NCBI GenBank assembly: GCA_046582475.1
Contig: JAYGEH010000340.1
Coordinates: forward strand, 1-13,244
Source: GCA-2687515 sp046582475
GTDB lineage: Bacteria > Pseudomonadota > Alphaproteobacteria > Rhodospirillales > UBA2165
Direction: 5' to 3'
DNA: 13,244 nt
Of this stretch, positions 1-7,287 are shown piece by piece; position 1 is the first letter of the stretch, and each line of letters starts with the position of its first letter. The position numbers and the translations under genes are program-made. A model generated the notes under the pieces. It saw only the letters and a list, made by a program, of their open reading frames with translations. It was not told where the DNA came from and searched no databases.

Positions 1-147
1 GGCACATTGGACGACACCGGTTCGCTGGTTCCATCGCACCATGTTTGGGTGCGTAGCCGGCAACCCTGGGTGCAGATACCGCAAAATGCAGTAATTTTCG
101 AGACCCAACCGGAAGACCCAAGTTGGCTGTCGGGTAAACAGAAATAA
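1..147 (+). CDS. GFA-family (CENP-V/GFA domain) protein, C-terminal part
   Basis: The left edge cuts this gene; the reading frame starting at base 1 is open for 48 residues and ends at TAA (145-147). The visible tail contains GTLDDTGSLVPSHHVWV and then QPWVQIP. This resembles the end of GFA-domain proteins, where a 'GTLDD' strand is followed by a 'P..H.W...PW..IP' stretch. Family members are small zinc-binding proteins related to glutathione-dependent formaldehyde-activating enzyme; most have no proven substrate. The zinc-binding cysteines lie upstream of the window, so activity cannot be judged. The gene converges on the methyltransferase gene that ends at 224. The identification rests on about 40 residues of family-like sequence and is reasonably but not fully secure. 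Confidence 0.65.
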   Translation, partial: GTLDDTGSLVPSHHVWVRSRQPWVQIPQNAVIFETQPEDPSWLSGKQK

Positions 148-148
148 T

Positions 149-172
149 GTCGGGCCGTTGGCTAAGCCCGGC
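149..172 (+). terminator. Possible hairpin between convergent genes
   Basis: GTCGGGC (149-155) can pair with GCCCGGC (166-172), giving a 7-bp stem with one G-T pair and a 10-base loop. It begins one base after the GFA stop codon and lies between two convergent genes. Only a short T run (AATTTG) follows, so it is a weak candidate for an intrinsic terminator. Confidence 0.3.
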
Positions 173-223
173 AATTTGAACCAGAGCGTCATTTCGCGGG
201 GGCACAGCGTCTGTGGTCGAAGG

Positions 224-1069
224 TTAGGTAAGAAACTCAGCAACAGCTTGGCGGACCTGGTCGTCCAACGGATGTTTGGTTGGCTCTTCCTGAAAATCGA
301 ATATCAAAACATGTTCGAACCCGAGAAATTGGTCGACGTGGAAATAATTCGTGCGGTTCAACAATTGGAGATACGCTTTATATCGGGAAGCGTAGCTGGC
401 ATCGGAAATAATGAGTTTTGCTGCGCCTGTCTGCTTTGGCCCATTTGCAGAAACAATTGCAACCGGCTCCATGCTGCCCTGATTATCTTCGCGAAAAAAA
501 TCGATAATGCCTTCGGTCAGTGAGGGGCATATGGGATTAAACAAATCATCGGCAAGAACGATACCTCCTTCTGAAAGTGTGGCCGCCGCCAAATTCAAAT
601 CGTGACGAACACCGTCACGAGAATGATCGCCGTCAATACTGAATATTCGAATGTTTGCGGAGCCGAATTCATTAAGCAGTTCGGCGCCTGTCAATGCCTG
701 ACTATCGGCGACAATGAGTTTGACCAAATCGGAACCAATTCCGTTGCTAGCGAGGTTGAATTTGAGATTGTCGGAACTAAATTTTTGCCGGTCCTTTTTG
801 GTTTTAATCCCTTGGATTTCTGGTTGGGTGTCAAATGGGTCTACCGCAAAGGCGCGTTCGCCCTTACGCAAGCAATGGCAAAGCAATATAAACAATTTAC
901 CGTGGTAGACACCGATCTCGGCTAGGTTGCCGGCGATTTCCAATTCGTCCTGAATATCGAATATGGACCATATAATCGATGCCGAGCCAGATTGAAGGTA
1001 GCCATCGACATGCTGCGATCCCTCGGCCAGATAGTGTTCAAGTTTCTGAACGTCAAATAAATTCTGCAT
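224..1069 (-). CDS. Class I SAM-dependent methyltransferase (Methyltransf_24-like)
   Basis: A 281-residue protein with a Rossmann-type methyltransferase core. The SAM-binding motif I is NLAEIGVYHG (residues 48-57). An acidic strand, AVDPFD, follows at 75-80. FSIDGDHSRDGVRHDL (143-158) matches the 'IDGDHSY..v..Dl' signature of the Methyltransf_24/TylF-like group, and GGIVLADD (168-175) is the next conserved strand. Such enzymes methylate hydroxyls of sugars or small molecules; the substrate is not predictable here. The ATG at 1069 is the chosen start because an in-frame stop lies five codons upstream (1085-1087); no convincing Shine-Dalgarno sequence is seen. The gene appears more AT-rich than its neighbours and is separated from the next gene on the same strand by 215 bp, so it is probably its own transcription unit and may have been acquired. 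Confidence 0.8.
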   Translation of the reverse strand: MQNLFDVQKLEHYLAEGSQHVDGYLQSGSASIIWSIFDIQDELEIAGNLAEIGVYHGKLFILLCHCLRKGERAFAVDPFDTQPEIQGIKTKKDRQKFSSDNLKFNLASNGIGSDLVKLIVADSQALTGAELLNEFGSANIRIFSIDGDHSRDGVRHDLNLAAATLSEGGIVLADDLFNPICPSLTEGIIDFFREDNQGSMEPVAIVSANGPKQTGAAKLIISDASYASRYKAYLQLLNRTNYFHVDQFLGFEHVLIFDFQEEPTKHPLDDQVRQAVAEFLT

Positions 1070-1284
1070 ATCAATGCGTGGATGTTATCGAAATTCCGTA
1101 CCGAGGTCGATATCGGTCAGTAATGGACGGTTGATTGCCGCAGTCTCGCGGCTGGGCGCGCGCCTCGCCGGAAACCTTGCAACGCCGCCCGAGGGGTACA
1201 AATTAGATGACACAGGCCACTAGGCCCGATGCCGCTATTCACCGTTTAATCGGAACTATGAGTATCTTGATCCCGGCCGAAGCC
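1070..1284. other. Intergenic region, 215 bp, no gene seen
   Basis: The region separates the methyltransferase start from the VOC-protein stop. No open frame here resembles a protein. It contains a small GGCC-ACTA-GGCC inverted repeat (about 1215-1226) without a T run. It should hold the methyltransferase promoter and the end of the long minus-strand gene series, but I cannot point to a convincing -35/-10 pair. Confidence 0.4.
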
Positions 1285-1668
1285 TCACACCGGGCGGTTG
1301 CCGGCGTGGGACGAAAATATCTTGATTTCGTAGCCGTCGGGGGCCGATAGGATGAAGGTGTCGTGGATCGAGCCGCGCGAAATTTCCGACGTTTTAAACC
1401 CCATATCGCCATAATCGCGCTGCGCCGCGTCCAGGTCATCAACCATCAAGTCGATCGGCGCGCCGGTGCCAGGCTGGACCGGCTGCTCGGCGCGGCTCAA
1501 TATAAGATGGGTGCCGCCGCGAAGTTTCATGACCGAGAAATTGTCGCCAAGGGCAATTGGCCTGAGACCCAATTGTTCGAAATAGGCGTTGGCCACTTGC
1601 ACATCATTGACCCGAATCCGTACATGGCCGATGGCGACCGGTGGCCGCTGGTCGGATTTCTTGCTCAT
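1285..1668 (-). CDS. VOC superfamily (glyoxalase/bleomycin-resistance fold) protein
   Basis: A 127-residue protein, the normal size for a single two-module vicinal-oxygen-chelate domain. The first beta-alpha-beta-beta-beta module begins at GHVRIRVNDVQVANAYFEQLGL (split as GHVRIRV, 14-20, then the helix) and the second at PIDLMVDDLDAAQ (71-83). Likely metal ligands visible are H15, H54 in GGTHLIL and E114 in DGYEIKIF, which are typical VOC positions. The family includes glyoxalase I, extradiol dioxygenases and resistance proteins, so a single-domain member cannot be assigned a reaction. A GGAGG ribosome-binding site (1680-1684, complement) lies 11 bases before the ATG. It sits 62 bp downstream of selO on the same strand and is probably the last gene of that transcription unit. 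Confidence 0.85.
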   Translation of the reverse strand: MSKKSDQRPPVAIGHVRIRVNDVQVANAYFEQLGLRPIALGDNFSVMKLRGGTHLILSRAEQPVQPGTGAPIDLMVDDLDAAQRDYGDMGFKTSEISRGSIHDTFILSAPDGYEIKIFSSHAGNRPV

Positions 1669-1730
1669 TGCAGATCGATCCTCCAGGTTGCTAGACGACG
1701 AGGACGGATTTTCGGCCCGTCAACCGGTCT

Positions 1731-3218
1731 TCAAGTGCCGCAGAAAGTCTGCCGTACGATTTGGTCATTTCTGGGCGGCTGCGTATAGGTCGAATATTTG
1801 GGTTGATCCTCATAAGGCGATGCGAGAACCGATAGAAGCGCCTCGAATTCCGAAAAATCGCCGGTTTCGGCGGCCACGTCGATCGCCTCCTCGACCAGGT
1901 GATTGCGGGGTATGACGGCGGGATTGACGGTACCCATGGCTGCTTGCCGTTCGGCATCGGTTTGGTGCTCATCGGCCAGCCGCCGCCGCCATTGGATGGC
2001 CCAATCTTCGAACGCGGCCGGATTTTCGAAGAGACGTTTAACCGGTCCGTCTGCATCCGGGCCCACCGCTCGCAAACCACAAAGGCCCCGGAAAGTCAGC
2101 GTGAAATCGGCCTTGTGTTCTTCCATCCGGCGCAAGAGATCCTGCGCCAGCGCCAAATCGCCATCCCGTTTTTCCGTTAGGCCGAGCTTGCTCCGCATGC
2201 CCGCCAGATAGGCCGCATCGAACTGTTCGGAAAAGCTGCCGATTGCTTGCTTGGCCGCATCGATTGCGGCGCCCTCGTCCTCACCGAGCAGCGGAAGCAG
2301 AGCCTGCGCCAGGCACGAAAGGTTCCAATGGGCGATCTGGGGTTGATTGCAATAGGCGTAACGGCCGGCGTGGTCGATGGAACTGTAGACGGTCTCCGCC
2401 TGATAGCTATCCATGAAGGCGCACGGTCCGTAATCAATGGTTTCGCCGGCGATCGACATGTTGTCGGTATTCATCACGCCGTGAATGAAGCCGATCAGTT
2501 GCCAGCGGGCGAGGAGTTCCGCCTGGCGCGCGGCGACACAGCCAAGCAGCACAAGATATGGATTTTCGGCGTCACTCGCCTCCGGATAGTGCCGCCCGAT
2601 CACATAGTCGGCGAGCAGACGTAGCGCCTCCTCGTCGCGGCGCGCGGCAAAGAACTCGAATGTTCCGACGCGCACGTGACTTGTCGCAATCCTGGTCAGG
2701 ATCGCGCCTGGCGACGGCGCTTCGCGCATAACCATTTCGCCGGTGGTCACGGCGGCCAGCGCCCGGGTGGTCGGCACGCCGAGCGCCGCCATGGCTTCCG
2801 AGACAACGTACTCCCTGAGCACCGGGCCGAGAACGGCGCGGCCGTCGCCGCCGCGCGAAAACGGTGTCCGGCCAGAGCCCTTGAGCGAAATGTCGCGGCG
2901 CACACCGTCCCGATCGATCACTTCACCAAGCAGGATCGCCCGCCCGTCGCCCAATTGCGGAACCCAGCCGCCAAACTGGTGCCCGGCATAAGCCATGGCC
3001 AGGGGGTGGGCACCCTCGGGAACCTGGTTTCCCGATAGAACCTGCAAACCCTCCGCGGAACCTAATGCCTCGGGATCGAGCCCAAGCTGCTCGGCCAATC
3101 CGGTGTTCAGCCGGACCAGTTTCGGCGCCGTAACAGGGGTCGGCGGCATCCGTACGAAGAACCGGTCCGGAAGCCGTGCATAGCTGTTATCGAAGGAAAT
3201 TGATGTTGCGTATGTCAT
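1731..3218 (-). CDS. selO: Protein adenylyltransferase SelO (YdiU family)
   Basis: A 495-residue pseudokinase-fold enzyme that transfers AMP from ATP to protein hydroxyls (AMPylation), a function shown for bacterial and human SelO and linked to redox stress. The length fits bacterial members (about 480-490). Expected active-site residues are present: K113 in DISLKGSGRTPFSR, E136 in LREYVVSEAM, R176 in ILTRIATSHVR, the D252-N253 pair in GVMNTDNMS, and D262 in ETIDYGPCAF, a metal ligand. The NPAVIPRNH block is at 432-440. The protein ends in FCGT with C493, and C266 is also present; a disulfide between equivalent cysteines has been described in E. coli SelO. The terminal cysteine replaces the selenocysteine of animal SelO. 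It lies 53 bp after the cupin and 62 bp before the VOC gene, all on the same strand, suggesting co-transcription. The link to the catabolic genes may be incidental. Confidence 0.95.
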   Translation of the reverse strand: MTYATSISFDNSYARLPDRFFVRMPPTPVTAPKLVRLNTGLAEQLGLDPEALGSAEGLQVLSGNQVPEGAHPLAMAYAGHQFGGWVPQLGDGRAILLGEVIDRDGVRRDISLKGSGRTPFSRGGDGRAVLGPVLREYVVSEAMAALGVPTTRALAAVTTGEMVMREAPSPGAILTRIATSHVRVGTFEFFAARRDEEALRLLADYVIGRHYPEASDAENPYLVLLGCVAARQAELLARWQLIGFIHGVMNTDNMSIAGETIDYGPCAFMDSYQAETVYSSIDHAGRYAYCNQPQIAHWNLSCLAQALLPLLGEDEGAAIDAAKQAIGSFSEQFDAAYLAGMRSKLGLTEKRDGDLALAQDLLRRMEEHKADFTLTFRGLCGLRAVGPDADGPVKRLFENPAAFEDWAIQWRRRLADEHQTDAERQAAMGTVNPAVIPRNHLVEEAIDVAAETGDFSEFEALLSVLASPYEDQPKYSTYTQPPRNDQIVRQTFCGT

Positions 3219-3271
3219 AAGCCGTGCAAATTAACCAACCGATTACCAAGCTCCAATCGCGCCGGCAATTA

Positions 3272-3856
3272 TCACTCCGCAGCCATGCGATCGGCAAAAC
3301 GGAAGCCGACTTTGTCCAAGGCTTCGACGGTTTTTTCACCAAACTTTTCGGCGATTTCCTTACCAACTTGAGGATGGAATACGACCTCGTCGGTTACGTC
3401 CCCTTCGGGTGTTTGTATGATCGTCAGAAGCCGTGCCGTCTCGTCGGAAATGTTGTTAAAATCCCGGTAAACGCCGGCCGGAATGGAAATGAAGTCGAGC
3501 GGCCCCAGTTCCACGGAGTTCTCGCCGTTTTCACCCCAGGAGATCCGGAAACGGCCGTTCAGGCAAAAGAAATTCTCGACCGTATGGGAATGACTATGCA
3601 GACCAGGATGGTCGCCGGGCGGGCATTCAGCGATGGCCACCGTCAGTCCTTCCTTGCCCTTGACCGGCGCGACGGCGGCCCGGCCTTTCCAGCCCTCCGG
3701 CGACATGACCGGATAGACCGACTTCGCGGAGACAATTTCGACCGCTTCGGCGGGAATTCCCGTGTTTTCCATTATCGACTGTTTGTATGGCTTCAAGTCC
3801 TGGAAGCGGGCAATACGCTTGGCCATGTCTTCAGGTTTCAGGTCCATGCTATCCAT
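3272..3856 (-). CDS. Cupin-domain protein
   Basis: A 194-residue single-domain cupin. Motif 1 fits G-x5-HxH-x4-E-x6-G exactly, with G81, H87, H89, E94 and G101 in the segment from GDHPGLHSHSHTVENFF onward. Motif 2 is GPLDFISIPAGVYRDFNN (118-135); the usual fourth metal ligand, histidine, is replaced by R131. The protein could still bind a metal through H87, H89/H91 and E94, or could be a non-catalytic binding protein. Substrate is unknown; cupins near transporters and oxygenases are often small-acid or aromatic-ring enzymes. The start is well supported: AGGGAG (3863-3868, complement) is 6 bases before the ATG. It lies only 32 bp after the small membrane protein gene, so it probably belongs to the TRAP operon. 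Confidence 0.85.
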   Translation of the reverse strand: MDSMDLKPEDMAKRIARFQDLKPYKQSIMENTGIPAEAVEIVSAKSVYPVMSPEGWKGRAAVAPVKGKEGLTVAIAECPPGDHPGLHSHSHTVENFFCLNGRFRISWGENGENSVELGPLDFISIPAGVYRDFNNISDETARLLTIIQTPEGDVTDEVVFHPQVGKEIAEKFGEKTVEALDKVGFRFADRMAAE

Positions 3857-3888
3857 TGCAATCTCCCTTAAGCGGCAACCGGATCATA

Positions 3889-4116
3889 CTATACATCGCC
3901 GTCTTCCTCCAGGGGCGCGCGGGTGACCCTTTCGCCCTTTCTGCGGGTCAGGACAATTGCGAGGACGCAGCCGAGGCTGAGCGCAATGAGAATCAGCAAA
4001 AAGACCCTGAAGTTGATGGTGTGCAACTGCATCTTGCCGGCGATATAAAGTACGCCGAGGATGCCAACCCAAAGCAGCCAGTGACGAAGCGGGCCGAGAA
4101 ATATCTGGCGCATCAT
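3889..4116 (-). CDS. Small two-helix membrane protein, translationally coupled to TRAP permease
   Basis: A 75-residue protein beginning MMRQIFLGPLRHW. Two hydrophobic stretches fit membrane helices, roughly residues 13-28 (LLWVGILGVLYIAG region) and 37-57 (FRVFLLILIALSLGCVLAIV), followed by a basic RRKGER and an acidic tail. The ATG (4114-4116) overlaps the permease TGA (4113-4115) in an ATGA arrangement, the classic sign of translational coupling, so I prefer this start to a much longer upstream frame that would run inside the permease gene. The gene ends in TAG. I do not recognise the family with certainty; short membrane proteins are sometimes found after TAXI-type TRAP permeases and this may be an accessory subunit. 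Function is otherwise unknown. Confidence 0.7.
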   Translation of the reverse strand: MMRQIFLGPLRHWLLWVGILGVLYIAGKMQLHTINFRVFLLILIALSLGCVLAIVLTRRKGERVTRAPLEEDGDV

Positions 4117-6149
4117 CCAGCCCTTTCCGCGCCGAGGGCACGATCGCGCCCGGCCCGCGCCCGGGCGAGATAGAAGACGATCAGTCCAACCCCGGCCAGA
4201 CCGTTCAAAACATAGCCCGGCAAAATGATCAACGTCAGCAGCGGCGGATAAAGCAAGCCCAGCGATCCGATAGCCGCGGCGATCCGGTAGGCGCCGTTCA
4301 ATCGACCCATGCACCAGCCTTCCAACGCCACCGACATCGCCCACACGCCGAACAAGGCGGCCAAGGCCGAATAGCCGCTCAGCCACAAGGGCCCTTCGAA
4401 CACCAGGCTCGGGTTATAGACGAAGACGAAGGGAACCAGGTATTTGCCCACCCCGATGCGCGCCGATTCCACCGCCGTCGCCATCGGCTCGCTGCCGGCG
4501 ATGGCCGCCGCCGCGAACGAGGCGAGGGCGACCGGCGGCGTGATGCTCGATACCACGCCATAATAAAAGGCGAACATATGGGCCGCCATCGGCTTGACGC
4601 CGATTTCGATCAGCGACGGCACGATCAGGGTCGCGACGGTGATATAGACCGCCGTGGTGGTGATCCCCATGCCGAGGATGATGGCCGAGATGCCGGTCAG
4701 CACCAACAGCACGATCAGGCTTCCGCCGGCGAGATCGATGACGCCGCCGGTAAATTTCAGGCTGAATCCGGAGACGAATGTCGAGCCGATGATGATGCCC
4801 GCGCAGGCGCAGGCAATGGTCACCGGGATGGTGCTGCGGACGCCCACTTCCAGCGCGGCGAATATATCCACCGCGCTCATGCGCGTGCCGGCATTGATGA
4901 AACTGAGGACGATCAGGGTGCCGATTGTCCAAAATTCCGCCATGGTGGCGGTAAAACCGGCGACCAGGAATCCAATCAGCACGACCAGCGAGAGCAGCAG
5001 ATGCCATCCGCGCCGCAAGACATCGCCAAGGCGCGGCAGGTCTTCCTTGGGAATACGCGGAATACCGTTCTTCTCGGCTTCCAGATGCACCATGAAATAC
5101 ACCGTCGCGAAGTAGAGCAACGCCGGGATCACCGCCGCGGTGATCACCACCAAATAGCTGACATTCATAAACTCGGCGATGATGAAGGCCGCCGCGCCCA
5201 TGATCGGCGGCGTGATCTGGCCGCCGGACGAGGCGCAGGCTTCGACAGCGCCGGCGAACCGGGCCCGGTAGCCCAGGCGTTTCATCATCGGAATGGTGAA
5301 GGATCCGGTGGTAACCACGTTGGCGGTTGCCGATCCCGAGACCATGCCCAGGAAGGCGCTGGCGAGAACCGCGGCCTTCGCCGGCCCGCCGGTGCGGTGA
5401 CCGGTCAGCGACACCGCGAAATCCACGAAGAAGGCGCCGGCGCCCGACCGGATCAGGATCGAGCCAAACAGAATAAACAACAAAATATATGTCGACACCA
5501 CGAATATCGGAATGCCGAAGATGCCATCGGTGCGGATGAACTGGATGTCGACAAAGCGCTCAAAGCTGACCGGCGGCGCGTGGAAGATGCCCGGAAAATA
5601 CGGGGCGTAGAGAGTCTGGGCGATGAAAAATACGGTGATGAACACCATTGTCCAGCCGACCGCGCGGCGGGTGGTCTCGAGCAACATCAGGATTAACAGG
5701 CTGCCGATCACGATGTCGAATTGGGACGGATCGCCCTCGCGCGCCTGCAGCTCCTCGACGTCGAACAGGATGTAGGATTGGATGAGGATCACCACCGCCA
5801 CCAGGGCAAGATCGATGCTAAAGCCGATTTGGCGGCGCCGGGTTTCGCCCGCCGTGGCGCCCACCAGCGGATCACGGATCGAGCCGCGGAATAACGGGTA
5901 GTGGAGGATCGCCAGCACCATCATCACCACCAGATGGATGGAGCGGAACGAATGCGACTCGGGTGTTCCGAAACCGGCGGTGAAGATGTGAAACAAGGCC
6001 AGCGCGATGCTCAGCGACGAGACCAGCAGCAGGACGAAGGAATTCAGGCTCCAGCCGCGGCTACGCAACAGCTCCTCGAGCAGCACATAGGTGCGGGCTT
6101 CCTGGTAGTCCATATGGACCGGCGGCCGGGGTGAAGCGGTTTCAGACAC
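4113..6149 (-). CDS. TRAP transporter permease, fused 4TM/12TM (DctQ-DctM type, TAXI class)
   Basis: A 678-residue, strongly hydrophobic inner-membrane protein in which the small (DctQ-like) and large (DctM-like) TRAP subunits are fused, as is typical of TAXI systems. The N-terminal part (about 37-190) carries FGTPESHSFRSIHL and several helices. The large domain contains RTDGIFGIPIFVVSTYILLF, GPAKAAVLASAFLGMVSGSA (255-274) followed by TANVVTTGSFTIPMMK, and ASSGGQITPPIMGAAAFI, all characteristic of fused TRAP permeases. It would use an ion gradient to import substrate delivered by a periplasmic binding protein. The start is taken as GTG at 6147-6149; an ATG 12 codons in (HMDYQEA) is an alternative, and neither has a strong Shine-Dalgarno sequence. 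The gene lies 76 bp after the disrupted binding-protein gene and overlaps the small membrane protein gene by 4 bp. It appears intact. Confidence 0.95.
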   Translation of the reverse strand: MSETASPRPPVHMDYQEARTYVLLEELLRSRGWSLNSFVLLLVSSLSIALALFHIFTAGFGTPESHSFRSIHLVVMMVLAILHYPLFRGSIRDPLVGATAGETRRRQIGFSIDLALVAVVILIQSYILFDVEELQAREGDPSQFDIVIGSLLILMLLETTRRAVGWTMVFITVFFIAQTLYAPYFPGIFHAPPVSFERFVDIQFIRTDGIFGIPIFVVSTYILLFILFGSILIRSGAGAFFVDFAVSLTGHRTGGPAKAAVLASAFLGMVSGSATANVVTTGSFTIPMMKRLGYRARFAGAVEACASSGGQITPPIMGAAAFIIAEFMNVSYLVVITAAVIPALLYFATVYFMVHLEAEKNGIPRIPKEDLPRLGDVLRRGWHLLLSLVVLIGFLVAGFTATMAEFWTIGTLIVLSFINAGTRMSAVDIFAALEVGVRSTIPVTIACACAGIIIGSTFVSGFSLKFTGGVIDLAGGSLIVLLVLTGISAIILGMGITTTAVYITVATLIVPSLIEIGVKPMAAHMFAFYYGVVSSITPPVALASFAAAAIAGSEPMATAVESARIGVGKYLVPFVFVYNPSLVFEGPLWLSGYSALAALFGVWAMSVALEGWCMGRLNGAYRIAAAIGSLGLLYPPLLTLIILPGYVLNGLAGVGLIVFYLARARAGRDRALGAERAG

Positions 6150-6225
6150 GTGCCGGGACCAAATTTGAATAATTTAGGTGACCCGGGAAGCACTCATGGA
6201 GGGCGCTCCCCGGATCGAAAGCGGA

Positions 6226-7230
6226 CTAATTCGCCACGCCCTTTTCTATGTAGTAGCGGAGCGCGCCGGGATGGATCGGAATGGCGGCACCTTGGGTCGC
6301 GGCCGCCAGCGAGGTATTATTCCAGAACTTGTTGACCTTCACCAACTCGCCGTGATTCTGCCACAAGACTTTGGCCAATTTGTAGGCGAGGTCGTCGGGT
6401 ACGTCTTTGTTAATGATCAAGACCGTCGGCGCCGCGATGGTCGGAACATCTTTCATAAGCCCCTTATAGGTTCCCTTTTTTATGGTCGCTTTGATGAACC
6501 CCGGATTTTGTTTGATGTAGGCACTGGCGATCTGATCGGAGACCGACAAGAACCGGATGCCGGGACTCAAATCGAGGGCAATGAAAGACGAATTCGGCGC
6601 CGTCGTTAGGCCGACAAAGGCGTCGATGTGCCTGTCCTTCATCAACGCCACCGAGTCCTTGTATCCGACCCGGCGAATGACGCCGCCGGATTTTTTAACC
6701 CCGGCGTAGCTGATCTTGTAAAATGCCAGCAGCTTTTCGAAGGCGATATTGCCGGAAAATGTCAGCTTGCCGGGGCTCAGCCGTTTCGCGCCTAAATCGG
6801 CATAGGACATGATTTTCGATTTCGCCGGCACCGCGGTCTGCAAAATGCCCGGATAAAGATTGGCGAAGAACCGAATGTTGGTGTTGGCCTATTTGAATTT
6901 GCCGCGGGCGTTGTAGCCGTCATAGGCTGTATTGCCGAACGTCCAGCCCAACTCCGCATTATTCTTATTAACGTCGCGCACATTCCCGACGCCGCCGCCG
7001 GGACCGGTCGCCGAATTGATGCCGGAGATTTGTTTGTCGAACATCTGAGTCATCTTGGCGCTGTACGGATACCAACTGCCGCCGGAGGGGCCCGAAACCA
7101 TCCGGACAACGGATTCCGCGCTCGCGGCGGTACCAGCCATCAAAAGGGCCAAGACCGCAAAGGAAATTGTGCTTGTCGTTTTGATAACGCTCCCTTTCAC
7201 ATTTTCTGATTTTTTTTGACGCCAAAGCAT
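6226..7230 (-). pseudogene. TAXI-family TRAP solute-binding protein, interrupted by in-frame TAG
   Basis: Two collinear pieces in one frame form a single TAXI-type periplasmic binding protein of about 330 residues, the usual size. The first piece has a signal peptide with hydrophobic core (ISFAVLALLMAG) and an AASA cleavage site, then VVRMVSGPSGGSWYPYSAKM and TGPGGGVGNVRDVNKNNAEL, which are hallmarks of the family. It stops at a TAG (6889-6891, complement) after NARGKFK. The same frame continues at once with ANTNIRFFANLYPGILQTAV and family sequence to a TAG at 6226-6228. A single substitution of a sense codon such as CAG, AAG or GAG would explain the stop. The 5' end is also odd: the best ribosome site, AAAGGGAG, leads to ATC (7183-7185) where an ATG would be expected. 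It would deliver substrate to the permease downstream; as read, no full-length protein is made. Confidence 0.88.
6889..6891 (-). other. Premature in-frame TAG in the TAXI binding-protein gene
   Basis: The plus-strand bases are cta. The codon falls between ...GKFK and ANTNIRFF..., with family-like sequence on both sides in the same frame, so no frameshift is involved. It is the only internal stop in the gene. Confidence 0.9.
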
Positions 7231-7287
7231 GGGCGATTACGATTTTTAATGCAAGGGATTATCATTGTGAATCAGAGGGCATTTGCC

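Noticed and set aside
1731..1742. Selenocysteine at the C-terminus of SelO
   Set aside because: The terminal residues are read as FCGT with an ordinary TGC cysteine codon, followed by the TGA stop; no SECIS-like hairpin was evident.
4117..4386. Upstream extension of the small membrane protein to 165 residues
   Set aside because: The extension lies entirely inside the permease gene in another frame and is Arg/Gly-rich without family features; the ATG in the ATGA overlap is the better start.
4578..5696. Long open frame on + (372 codons) inside the TRAP permease gene
   Set aside because: It is antisense to a clearly recognised membrane protein; its product is rich in Arg, Asp, His and Gln with no family features, the usual shadow of a hydrophobic GC-rich gene.
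5901..6134. Open frame on + encoding a histidine-rich start (HHHHHH-like)
   Set aside because: The histidines are the antisense reading of ATG/GTG-rich membrane-helix codons of the permease; no ribosome site or family match.
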